From the NCBI GenBank assembly GCA_023390415.1, contig JAEWCW010000184.1, positions 1 through 15,396 on the forward strand: 15,396 nt of DNA. Reading direction: 5' to 3'. The position numbers were made by a program, and so were the translations under genes. This stretch comes from Pseudomonadota bacterium (GTDB taxonomy: Bacteria; Pseudomonadota; Alphaproteobacteria; Sphingomonadales; Sphingomonadaceae). Under the pieces are notes generated by a model. That model was not told where the DNA came from, ran no database searches, and worked only from the letters and a program-made list of their open reading frames with translations. Positions 5,156 to 12,553 of the stretch are shown here, one piece after another; within the stretch, counting starts at the first letter, position 1; the number at the start of each line of letters is the position of its first letter.

Positions 5156-7321
5156 ATGGACCGCGCCCGCGTCATCTTGCTCAACGCCGCCCTCGGGCCG
5201 CTGGACTATAAGGTGCCGGCGGGGATGGACGTGCGCCCGGGCTCGATCGTGCTGGCACCGCTCGGGCCGAGGCAGATCACCGGCGTGGTGTGGGATGCGG
5301 AGCGTGTCGATGCGGGCGAGGTCGAGGAGAAGAGGCTCCGCCCCCTGCTCCACGCCTATGACCTGCCGCCGCTCGCCGCGCCGCTCCGCCGGCTGATCGA
5401 ATGGACTGCGGATTATTATCTGGCGCCGCTTGCCGCGGTGCTTCGGATGAGCCTGGCCTCCGCAAGCGCTCTCGACGGCGCGCGGACCGTCACCGAATAT
5501 CGCGCGACCGGGCTCGTCCCGGACCGGCTCACGCCCCAGCGCGCGCAGGCGCTGGAGCGGATCGAGGGGCGGCAAGGGCTGATCCGCGAGCTCGCCCTTG
5601 CGGCGGCGGTCTCGGACGGCGTGATCCGCGGTCTGGTGAAATCGGGCGCGGTCGAGGCGGTCCAGGTGACGATCGACGACCCTTATCCGGCGCCGGACCC
5701 GGACCATGCGCCGCCGGAGCTCGAGCCCCAGCAGGCGGAAGCTGCAGAAACCTTCGTCGGCGCCGTCCGAAGCGGCGGCTTCGCGCCGTTCCTGCTCGAC
5801 GGGGTCACCGGATCGGGCAAGACCGAGGTCTATTTCGAGGCGGTGGCCGAGGCGGTGCGGCGCGGCAAGCAGGTGCTCGTCCTCCTCCCCGAAATCGCGC
5901 TCACCGAGCCCTTCCTGAAGCGCTTCTCGGCGCGCTTCGGCTGCGAGCCCGTCGCCTGGCATTCCGGCCTCCGCCAGTCCCAGCGGCGGCGCGCCTGGCG
6001 GGCGATCGCCAGCGGCGATGCAAAGGTCACGGTCGGCGCGCGATCCGCCCTGTTCCTCCCTTATCGGGACCTCGGCCTGATCGTCGTCGACGAGGCGCAC
6101 GAAGCGAGCTTCAAGCAGGAGGACGGGGTCCAGTATCACGCCCGCGACGTCGCGGTGATGCGCGCCAAGACGGAGGAATTGCCCGTCATCCTCGCCTCGG
6201 CAACGCCGGCGATCGAGACCCGGCACATGGCCGAGATCGGAATCTACAAGGAGGTGAAGCTCTCCGGCCGCTACGGCATTGCCGAGCTTCCCGACATCGC
6301 CGCCGTCAACCTGATCGAGGAACCGCCGCCGCGCGGGCGCTGGCTTGCGCCGTCACTGCTCGCCGAGCTGGAGGCGAACCTGGAGCGCGGCGAGCAGTCC
6401 CTGCTCTTCCTCAATCGCCGCGGCTATGCGCCGCTCACCCTCTGCCGCCACTGCGGCCACCGCTTCCAATGCCCGAACTGCACCGCGTGGATGGTCGAGC
6501 ATCGGCTGACCGCGCGGCTTGCCTGCCACCATTGCGGCCACATCATGCCGCCGCCCGCCACCTGCCCGGAATGCCACGAGGAGGACAGCCTCGTCGCCTG
6601 CGGACCGGGGGTCGAGCGCATTGCCGACGAGGTCGCGGCTCTGCTCCCGGCGGCGCGGACCGAGATCGTCACCTCCGACACGATCTGGTCCCCCGCCAAG
6701 GCGGCCGAATTCGTCGCCAAGATGGAAAGCGGCGCGATCGACATCGTCATCGGCACGCAGCTCGTCACCAAGGGCTATCACTTCCCGAACCTGACCCTGA
6801 TCGGCGTGGTCGACGCCGATCTCGGCCTCTCCGGCGGCGACCTTCGCGCCGCGGAGCGCACCTTCCAGCAGATCATGCAGGTCTCCGGCCGCGCAGGACG
6901 CGGCGAGAAGCCGGGGCGAGTCCTGATCCAGACCCGCGAGCCGTCGGCGCCGGTCATTGACGCGCTCGTCCGCGGCGATGCCGAGGGCTTCTACGCGGCC
7001 GAGACCGACTCGCGCCGCGAGGCTGCGATGCCGCCCTTCGGCCGCCTCGCCGGGATCATCGTCTCCTCCGAGGATCTCAAGGAAGCGACCGCGACCGCCC
7101 AGGCGATCGGCCGCGCCGCGCCGCGGATCGAGAATATGGCCGTCTTCGGCCCCGCCCCGGCCCCGCTGGCCATGCTCCGCGGCCGTCACCGCCAGCGCCT
7201 GCTCGTCCACGCCGCCCGCAGTCTCGACCTCCAGGACGTGGTCCGCGACTGGCTCGCCAAGGTCGAATGGAAGTCCTCGACCCGCGTCGCCGTGGACGTC
7301 GATCCCTACAGCTTCGTCTAG
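5156..7321 (+). CDS. priA: Primosomal protein N' (PriA helicase)
   Basis: A 721-residue superfamily 2 helicase that recognises stalled forks and D-loops and reloads the replicative helicase. The N-terminal DNA-binding region (about 1-190) starts RARVILLNAALGPLDYKVP. Helicase motifs are intact: Walker A GVTGSGKT at 216-223, DEAH at 312-315, LASATPAIE near 345-353, and the late motif QVSGRAGRGEKPG. Eight zinc-binding cysteines, C430, C433, C439, C442, C457, C460, C470 and C473, have exactly the E. coli spacing. Length is normal (E. coli 732). ATG 5156 fits the N-terminus but lacks a Shine-Dalgarno and may head a leaderless message. Its TAG stop overlaps that of the convergent secreted-protein gene in CTAG (7318-7321). 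Confidence 0.97.
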   Translation: MDRARVILLNAALGPLDYKVPAGMDVRPGSIVLAPLGPRQITGVVWDAERVDAGEVEEKRLRPLLHAYDLPPLAAPLRRLIEWTADYYLAPLAAVLRMSLASASALDGARTVTEYRATGLVPDRLTPQRAQALERIEGRQGLIRELALAAAVSDGVIRGLVKSGAVEAVQVTIDDPYPAPDPDHAPPELEPQQAEAAETFVGAVRSGGFAPFLLDGVTGSGKTEVYFEAVAEAVRRGKQVLVLLPEIALTEPFLKRFSARFGCEPVAWHSGLRQSQRRRAWRAIASGDAKVTVGARSALFLPYRDLGLIVVDEAHEASFKQEDGVQYHARDVAVMRAKTEELPVILASATPAIETRHMAEIGIYKEVKLSGRYGIAELPDIAAVNLIEEPPPRGRWLAPSLLAELEANLERGEQSLLFLNRRGYAPLTLCRHCGHRFQCPNCTAWMVEHRLTARLACHHCGHIMPPPATCPECHEEDSLVACGPGVERIADEVAALLPAARTEIVTSDTIWSPAKAAEFVAKMESGAIDIVIGTQLVTKGYHFPNLTLIGVVDADLGLSGGDLRAAERTFQQIMQVSGRAGRGEKPGRVLIQTREPSAPVIDALVRGDAEGFYAAETDSRREAAMPPFGRLAGIIVSSEDLKEATATAQAIGRAAPRIENMAVFGPAPAPLAMLRGRHRQRLLVHAARSLDLQDVVRDWLAKVEWKSSTRVAVDVDPYSFV

Positions 7322-8364
7322 CTGGCCCCGTCCTCGCGCCGGACCACCCAGGGTCCGATCACGGCGCGCTCGACCTTCCATTGGCGATTGTGGTCGAGGA
7401 TCCAGGTCTGCTCGACGGCCGCGACTTCGGTCCTCGTGTTTTGGTCGTCTTGAACCCGTGAATAGCGCGTCATGCTTCCAGTCAGGCGTACGCGATCCGC
7501 CGATAGACCGTCCGCGCGATCCCAGAACATGTGGGCGCGGCCAGATCCGATCTGGGCCGCCCAGAATTGGTGGGCGTCCCACCCTCGCCCACGGTAAGGC
7601 CGTCCGGCCCAGTCGATCGCCGTCTGATCGGCGAACAGGTAACGGAACCTCTCCGCGTCGGCTGGCTCCTCGTAGAACCGAAAGCCGTCCGCCTTGTTGA
7701 GCGCCTCGGCAGCGGCCAGACGGTCGCCGCGGAGGATTCGACAGGCATCGAGCGCCGCCGCCGCATTGCGGTGCTGGCCTGTGTCGAGCGCCGCGCAATG
7801 AGGGATGAGGTCGAGGGCAATCCGCTGCAGGTCGCCGGCATAGATTTCCGCCGGCCCACCCTCGCAGGCATCCTCGGTCTTGCGCCTGATCCGCGCTGGC
7901 TGAGCGGCGCTGCCCCGCTCCGCCGCCTCGGCGACAAAGACCGAGCTGTGCAGACACATGAGCATCGCGCCATCCGGTTCGCCGGCTTGTGCAGCGAACC
8001 TGCGGTGAAAATGCGTGCCGCGCTCGATAACTTCGTTCCAGACGCCGGACGGGACCGGTGCCTGAAGCGGCTCGGGCCGTTCCTCCCGGGCGTGCCGAGG
8101 ATAGTGGACCCGCAGCGTCGGATCGCTGCCCGGCGCCCGAACGAAGGCGATGAGCACCGTGTCCCGGCCGTAGCCGTCGACATAGAAGATCCGGCGGACT
8201 TCGGCACCGGCGGCGGCGAGCTCCTCGATCGGCGGGACCCCGTAGAGTGCCCGCATCTCCTGCTGTGCGGCTGCCGCGCAGCGATCGCGGCCGCGATCGT
8301 CCGTGCAATTCCGATCCGGCGCCTGGGCCGCGAACAATAGCATCGGCAAAGCTACCGCAAACAT
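7318..8364 (-). CDS. Secreted protein of unknown function
   Basis: A 348-residue protein I cannot place in a family. It begins with a short signal peptide (MFAVALPMLLFAAQA), with cleavage likely around residue 12-15. The mature part has six cysteines (C20, C29, C137, C167, C190, C208), enough for three disulfides, consistent with a periplasmic or secreted location. No catalytic motif is obvious. The C-terminal ~140 residues alternate strands and aromatic positions (GWDAHQFWAAQIGSG, AHMFWDRADG, VEQTWILDHNRQWKVER) and could be an NTF2-like fold; this is a guess. ATG 8364 is chosen because GGGAGA lies about 8 bases upstream and a signal peptide starts there; the open frame reaches 8562. It is divergent from the HExxH peptidase gene and convergent with priA. 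Confidence 0.75.
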   Translation of the reverse strand: MFAVALPMLLFAAQAPDRNCTDDRGRDRCAAAAQQEMRALYGVPPIEELAAAGAEVRRIFYVDGYGRDTVLIAFVRAPGSDPTLRVHYPRHAREERPEPLQAPVPSGVWNEVIERGTHFHRRFAAQAGEPDGAMLMCLHSSVFVAEAAERGSAAQPARIRRKTEDACEGGPAEIYAGDLQRIALDLIPHCAALDTGQHRNAAAALDACRILRGDRLAAAEALNKADGFRFYEEPADAERFRYLFADQTAIDWAGRPYRGRGWDAHQFWAAQIGSGRAHMFWDRADGLSADRVRLTGSMTRYSRVQDDQNTRTEVAAVEQTWILDHNRQWKVERAVIGPWVVRREDGAS

Positions 8365-8385
8365 GATTTTCTCCCGTTTTCTAAG

Positions 8386-8413
8386 ATCATAGAGGGCAAG
8401 CGGGTTTGCGCAA
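8386..8413 (-). promoter_or_regulatory. Putative promoter of the secreted-protein gene
   Basis: On the minus strand TTGCGC (8413-8408) is followed after 16 bases by TATGAT (8391-8386), the most classical -10 hexamer in the window. Transcription would start near 8379, leaving a leader of about 15 bases that holds the GGGAG ribosome binding site before ATG 8364. Confidence 0.55.
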
Positions 8414-8446
8414 CAGGCCCTCCTCCGGGACGAGATCGCTTGGGAC

Positions 8447-8474
8447 TTGCCAAGCTGCGCCCGCGCGCTAGCCT
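8447..8474 (+). promoter_or_regulatory. Putative promoter of the HExxH/TPR gene
   Basis: TTGCCA (8447-8452) is followed after 16 bases by TAGCCT (8469-8474), part of a CTAG tetramer. The start would fall near 8481, giving a leader of about 23 bases that contains GGGGGA before ATG 8504. The -10 is weak, and the call leans on its likeness to the other CTAG-containing elements. Confidence 0.35.
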
Positions 8475-8503
8475 CGGCCGCAGCAGTCAGGGGGACTTCA
8501 GGG

Positions 8504-10036
8504 ATGCGTGTTCTTATCCTGGCGCTGCTCGCGCTGGCTTGGCCGATTTCGGCCCAGGCCAAATGGCGTGAAGCGAGCAGCCGCCATTTCGTTATCTATT
8601 CCGAACAGAATGAGCGCGAGCTCAGGACTTTTGCCGAGCAGCTCGAGCGATTCGATCGCGCGCTGCGGCTGCAGCTCAGGCGCGAAGACCCGGAGCGCAG
8701 CCCGGCGACCCGGCTCACCATCTTCGTTCTTCCAAACCAGGACCGGCTCCAGAGCTTCCTCGGCATGAACAATGTCGGCGGAATCTATTTCCCCCGCGCC
8801 GGCGGCTCGATCGCCTTCACCCACAGCGAGCGCAGCCGCGACGGCGGGCGCCTCGATCCACGGGTGGTGCTGTTCCACGAATATACGCACCATTTCCTCG
8901 CGAACAGCTTTGAGTTCGGCGCGCCCTTGTGGTTCAGCGAGGGCTATCCCGAATTCTGGTCGACGACCGATTTCGAGCGCGACGGGACGGTGAAGTTCGG
9001 GCTCGCCGCGGGCCATCGCAGTGCCGAGCTCACCATGCTCTCGCGGATTCCGGTCGCTCGACTGCTCAACCTTCGACTGCCGATCAGCGATGGCCAGACC
9101 GTGTCCGCCATCTACGGCCGCGGGTGGGTGCTGAGCCACTATCTGAGCTTCGAGCAGAGCCGCGCAGGCCAGCTCGACGCCTATCTGCGCGCGCTCGCCG
9201 AAGGCCGCTCGCCGGAGCAGGCGGCGCAGGCGTTCGGCGACCTCGCCCAGCTGGACCGCGAGCTCGAGCGCTACATGTTCGGCAACCGCTTCCGCTACGG
9301 CAGCTTCACAGCCGACCAGGTGCCGGCGGGACCGATCCAGATCCGCGACCTTCGCCCGGGCGAGGAAGCGATCATGAACGTTCGGATGCGTTCGCAGCGC
9401 GGCGTGAACGACCGCACCGCGCGTGAACTCGTGCCGCAGGCGCGCGAGATTGCAGCCCGCTTCCCCGCCGACCCAGCGGTTCAGCGCGCTCTCGCCGAGG
9501 CCGAGTTCGACGCCGGCAACCTGGCCGAGGCCGAGGCCGCCGCTGACCGCGCCATCGCCGCCGATCCGAACATGGTCGAGGCGCATCTCTACAAGGCGCG
9601 GGCGATGACCGCCCGGCTGAAGGCGTCCGACAGCGACGATCAGGAGGAAGGGTGGCGCGCCGTGCGCAACGTCATTGCGCGCGCCAACCAGATCGATCCG
9701 GACGATCCGGAGCCGATGATCGCCTTCTTCGAATCCTATGTCGATGCGGGTCAATCGCCCACCAACAACGCCCTCGAAGGGTTGCTGTATGCGCAGAGCC
9801 TGGCCCGCGAGGACCGGGGACTTCGAATCGGTGCCGCGCGCCAGCTTCTCAGTCGCCGCGCCGCAGCCCCTGCGCGCCGGCTGCTCGCTCCGCTCGCCGG
9901 CGATTCCCATTCGGGAAGCCTCGGCAACCGCATCGGCGAGGTCCTGGCGTTGATCGATTCGGGCGATACTGCCGCGGCGCTCACCGGCCTCGATGCCGCG
10001 CTGCGCGCAAGCGACCGGGAGCGCGAATCGGATTGA
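8504..10036 (+). CDS. Exported HExxH metallopeptidase-like protein with TPR repeats
   Basis: A 510-residue protein. A signal peptide (1-19, ending ISAQA) is followed by a domain carrying H125-E-Y-T-H129, a zinc-binding HExxH. E146 in WFSEGYPEFW lies 17 residues later and is the likely third ligand, as in gluzincin or peptidase MA-like enzymes (E150 is the alternative). DUF1570-type proteins look similar. The C-terminal half contains TPR-like helices, clearest at about 325-370 (LAEAEFDAGNLAEAEAAADR, then AIAADPNMVEAHLYKARAMT), so partner or substrate binding is likely. It probably acts in the periplasm or at the cell surface; the substrate is unknown. ATG 8504 is favoured over the upstream in-frame 8447 because the signal peptide and GGGGGA ribosome site match it. 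The serine protease follows after 55 bases on the same strand. Confidence 0.83.
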   Translation: MRVLILALLALAWPISAQAKWREASSRHFVIYSEQNERELRTFAEQLERFDRALRLQLRREDPERSPATRLTIFVLPNQDRLQSFLGMNNVGGIYFPRAGGSIAFTHSERSRDGGRLDPRVVLFHEYTHHFLANSFEFGAPLWFSEGYPEFWSTTDFERDGTVKFGLAAGHRSAELTMLSRIPVARLLNLRLPISDGQTVSAIYGRGWVLSHYLSFEQSRAGQLDAYLRALAEGRSPEQAAQAFGDLAQLDRELERYMFGNRFRYGSFTADQVPAGPIQIRDLRPGEEAIMNVRMRSQRGVNDRTARELVPQAREIAARFPADPAVQRALAEAEFDAGNLAEAEAAADRAIAADPNMVEAHLYKARAMTARLKASDSDDQEEGWRAVRNVIARANQIDPDDPEPMIAFFESYVDAGQSPTNNALEGLLYAQSLAREDRGLRIGAARQLLSRRAAAPARRLLAPLAGDSHSGSLGNRIGEVLALIDSGDTAAALTGLDAALRASDRERESD

Positions 10037-10041
10037 GACTG

Positions 10042-10074
10042 CCGCCGCCGCTCTTCTTGCAAGGGCGGCGGCGG
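10042..10074 (+). terminator. GC-rich hairpin after the HExxH/TPR gene
   Basis: CCGCCGCCGC (10042-10051) pairs perfectly with GCGGCGGCGG (10065-10074), a 10-bp stem with a 13-base loop, five bases after the upstream TGA. No T-run follows, so efficiency as an intrinsic terminator is doubtful. The loop and right arm overlap the putative -35 and spacer of the next gene's promoter. Confidence 0.45.
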
Positions 10075-10085
10075 GGACCCTAGAT
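10057..10085 (+). promoter_or_regulatory. Putative leaderless promoter of the serine protease
   Basis: TTGCAA (10057-10062), 17 bases, then CTAGAT (10080-10085). With standard spacing the first transcribed base would be 10092, the A of the ATG. No Shine-Dalgarno lies between the -10 element and the start, consistent with a leaderless message. Confidence 0.4.
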
Positions 10086-10091
10086 ACGCGC

Positions 10092-11606
10092 ATGGACCGC
10101 GCGATCCTCGGCCGACTGCTGATCCTGATTCTGGCCTGCCTCTCGCTCGCCGCACCGGCGCGCGCGGACGACATCTCCGCCGCGAGCCGGAGCGTCGTCC
10201 GGGTGGTCGTGGTCGCGGTCGAGGAAGGCGAGGTGGTGGGCTTCGGTCATGGCAGCGGCTTCGCGGTCGCCGGCAACCGGATCGTCACCAACGCCCATGT
10301 CGTCCAGCCGGCGCTCGAGCATCCCAAGGAGGTGCTGGTCGGCGTGGTGCCCTCCGAGGGCAACCGCTCCTACGGCGCCCGGATCATCCGGGTGGATCCA
10401 TCGCGCGACCTCGCCTTGCTCGAGATGGTGGAGGGCTCGGTCCCGCCGATCCCGCTCTATCTCGGTGCGCTTCCCGACGGCATGTCGGTGGCCGCGCTCG
10501 GTTATCCCGGCAATGTCGATCTCGCGACCGCCAGATCGGCCGAGGATTATATCGTGCCGATCCCGCCGACCCGGTCGATGGGCAATTATTCGAACGAACG
10601 GCCGGTCAACGGCATCGCCGCGCTGCTCCACACCGCCAATATCGCGCGCGGCAATTCGGGCGGGCCGCTGGTCGATCCCTGCGGGCGGGTGATCGGCGTC
10701 AACACCTTCATCACGCGAGGCGACAACGGCGATTCGCCTTTCGCCTTCGCGATTGCCAATCGCGAGCTCGTCGCTTTCCTCCGCGCCTCCGGCCAGCCCT
10801 TCAACGGAATCACCGCCGAATGCGTCAGCATGGAATCGCGGTTGCAGCAGGACAGCGCACGCAGCGAGGCCGCGGAGCGCGAGCGGCTCGCCGCCGAGCA
10901 GGCGCGTCAGCGCAGCGAGGCCGCCGAGATCGAACAGGCCCGGCTCAGGATCGGGGACATTCGCGAAAACCGCGCGGCGCTGTCGCTCCTGCTCCTCGTC
11001 CTCGCCGCCGCTGCCCTGGGCGGCGTGCTGGTGATGCTGCAGAAGGATCGCGCACGGATCGCGGCCGCCTGCGGGGGCGCGGCCGTGCTCCTCATCGCCG
11101 CGGCTGCCGCCTTGTTCGTCACCCGGCCAGGCTTTGACGAGATCGACGCGCGCGCCCGGGCGACGCCCGCCGACGCCGCGCCGAGCGCCTCGTCCGCCTT
11201 TGCGGGCAGCCACAGCTGCCGGCTGGTGCAGGACCGCAGCCGGATCACCGTCTCGTCGGGCGAGACCGTTCCGCTCGAATGGGCCGAAAGGGGCTGCGTC
11301 AACGGCCGAACCCAATATGCCGAGACCGGGGCCGGCACCTGGCGGCGGGTTCTGGTCCCGAACGGCGAGCAAAGCGTCGCCGTGCTCGAAGTCCGCCCGG
11401 CGGCGCGCGAATATGTCGTGACGCGCTACCTTCTGGACGGCTCGGCGATGGCCCGCGCCCGGGCGCTTCGCCAGCGGATTGGGCTCAACGCCTGCACCGC
11501 CGACCAGGGCGAGCTCGCCGGGCTCGCCGAGGCGCAGGGCGAGATCATGCAGATCCTGCCCCAGCTTCCCAACGAGCGCCTCGTCTACGACTGTTCCGGG
11601 GACTGA
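10092..11606 (+). CDS. Membrane-tethered trypsin-like serine protease
   Basis: A 504-residue protein. A signal peptide (about 1-26, ending APARA) leads into a trypsin/Deg-like protease domain with a full triad: H69 in TNAHVV, D106 in SRDLALLEM and S189 in GNSGGPLV. No PDZ domain follows. Instead there is a charged helical stretch at about 247-293 (RSEAAERERLAAEQARQRSE), probably coiled-coil. Two hydrophobic segments follow (about 297-317 and 322-343), separated by a short basic loop QKDRAR, and then an export-side C-terminal domain with C376, C402, C468 and C501. By the positive-inside rule both the protease and the C-terminal domain face the periplasm. The substrate is unknown. ATG 10092 is set by the signal peptide. 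The 3' end overlaps the convergent TonB-like gene by 22 bases. Confidence 0.87.
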   Translation: MDRAILGRLLILILACLSLAAPARADDISAASRSVVRVVVVAVEEGEVVGFGHGSGFAVAGNRIVTNAHVVQPALEHPKEVLVGVVPSEGNRSYGARIIRVDPSRDLALLEMVEGSVPPIPLYLGALPDGMSVAALGYPGNVDLATARSAEDYIVPIPPTRSMGNYSNERPVNGIAALLHTANIARGNSGGPLVDPCGRVIGVNTFITRGDNGDSPFAFAIANRELVAFLRASGQPFNGITAECVSMESRLQQDSARSEAAERERLAAEQARQRSEAAEIEQARLRIGDIRENRAALSLLLLVLAAAALGGVLVMLQKDRARIAAACGGAAVLLIAAAAALFVTRPGFDEIDARARATPADAAPSASSAFAGSHSCRLVQDRSRITVSSGETVPLEWAERGCVNGRTQYAETGAGTWRRVLVPNGEQSVAVLEVRPAAREYVVTRYLLDGSAMARARALRQRIGLNACTADQGELAGLAEAQGEIMQILPQLPNERLVYDCSGD

Positions 11607-12487
11607 GCCTCACCCGTGACGGGCTCAACCGGGGGCGGCAGGTCTTCGGGAATCCGCCAAACGATTCGCGTTACCCGCTGGTCCACGGCGGTTCGGCCGC
11701 GACGATCCCGCGCGGGCGTGAAGCGCGCCCGCGCCGTGAACAGTCGGCAGGTCGCAGCGTCGAGAATGAGCGAGCCGCTCGAGCCGACGATGGTGCAGGC
11801 GCTGACCCGGCCGTCGCGCGAGATCGCGAGCCGGACCGTCACCGCCCCCTGCTCCTCGTTGCGCAGGGCAGCCGCGGGATAATCCTCCTCGCTGATCAGG
11901 GCCGAAGGCGGCCGCACCCACTCCGCCCTGCTTCGGAGATGCGACGGCGGCGGCGGGGGCGGCGGCGGATAGGCGATGGGTGGCGCTGGCGGCGCGGGCG
12001 GCGCGGGCGGCGCCATCATCACCATGGGCGGCGGCACCGGGACAGTGGTCATCATGGGCGGCGCCGGGATCGGCCGAACCAGCCGCTCGGGACAGAGCGA
12101 CCGGTAGAGCGTCTCCTCGGGCGAGCCCGGCATGATTCCCCGCGCCTCCCGCCGGCCCGCCGGAATTTCGATTTCCTGGATGGTCGCGCCGGCGCCGTCG
12201 AAGAGCGTGTAGCTGCGGTCGGTCGTGCTCTGCGCTACGCAATCCATGTCGATGTTCAGGATCGCCGAGGCGCCGGCCTCCGTCACCTCCTTGAACCGGG
12301 CGCGCAGCCGGTAGCTGACGGTCCCGCCGCTGCGGACGACGCCCGCCTGGTCGTAGGCATAGTCGCCTTCCCGGTCGGACGCGAAGGCCAGCCAGCGCTC
12401 TGCCGGGGCCGCCGCTGGCTGCGCAGCCGCGATGGATGCCGCGGCGACCGATCCGATCGCCGCCGTACGCCACACCCAACACTTCAT
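11585..12487 (-). CDS. Exported protein: adhesin-E-like domain plus TonB C-terminal domain
   Basis: A 300-residue protein with a signal-type N-terminus (about 1-23, IAAAQPAAA). Residues 30-135 resemble the surface-adhesin E family: RWLAFASDREGDYAYD at the start, then DCVAQSTTDRSYTLFD, ending in GSPEETLYRSLC. C83 and C132 could pair. A proline-rich linker (about 139-182, with PPAPPAPPAPP and an eight-proline run) leads to a TonB C-terminal domain at about 200-281. That domain contains EEDYPAAALRNEEQGAVTV and SACTIVGSSGSLILDAATC, with C231 and C247. True TonB keeps an N-terminal membrane anchor contacting ExbB/D; here the start looks like a cleavable signal, so energy transduction is doubtful. 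ATG 12487 follows GGGGGA at a workable distance. Confidence 0.82.
   Translation of the reverse strand: MKCWVWRTAAIGSVAAASIAAAQPAAAPAERWLAFASDREGDYAYDQAGVVRSGGTVSYRLRARFKEVTEAGASAILNIDMDCVAQSTTDRSYTLFDGAGATIQEIEIPAGRREARGIMPGSPEETLYRSLCPERLVRPIPAPPMMTTVPVPPPMVMMAPPAPPAPPAPPIAYPPPPPPPPSHLRSRAEWVRPPSALISEEDYPAAALRNEEQGAVTVRLAISRDGRVSACTIVGSSGSLILDAATCRLFTARARFTPARDRRGRTAVDQRVTRIVWRIPEDLPPPVEPVTGEAQSPEQS
11988..12017. repeat. In-frame proline-linker tandem repeat
   Basis: A short stretch with an approximate 9-bp period (GGCGGCGCG on the plus strand) encodes P-P-A repeats in the linker of the adhesin-E/TonB protein. A second GGC/GGG-rich run at about 11946-11970 encodes eight prolines. Both are low-complexity coding repeats that could vary in length by slippage. 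Confidence 0.6.
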
Positions 12488-12517
12488 AATGCGTTCCCCC
12501 ACCTTTGCGGCCGAGCC

Positions 12518-12547
12518 AGTACATGCGGGAAATCTTTGCAATCGCAA
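12518..12547 (-). promoter_or_regulatory. Possible promoter of the adhesin-E/TonB gene
   Basis: On the minus strand TTGCGA (12547-12542), 18 bases, then TGTACT (12523-12518). The leader would be about 24 bases long and contain GGGGGA before ATG 12487. The -10 is a weak match. Read-through from ada, which ends 66 bases upstream, is an alternative. Confidence 0.3.
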
Positions 12548-12553
12548 GCGAAT

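Noticed and set aside
5401..6960. Plus-strand open frame of 519 codons inside priA in another frame
   Set aside because: PriA motifs are all in the other frame; this one is Arg-rich and has no family signal.
6353..8308. Minus-strand open frame of 651 codons across priA and the secreted-protein gene
   Set aside because: Antisense to PriA's helicase and zinc motifs and out of frame with the signal-peptide protein; composition is Arg/Gly-rich shadow sequence.
11940..12020. GGC-rich tandem run, considered as a regulatory or CRISPR-like repeat
   Set aside because: It is in frame and simply encodes the proline-rich linker of the TonB-like protein; units are about 9 bp with no spacers.
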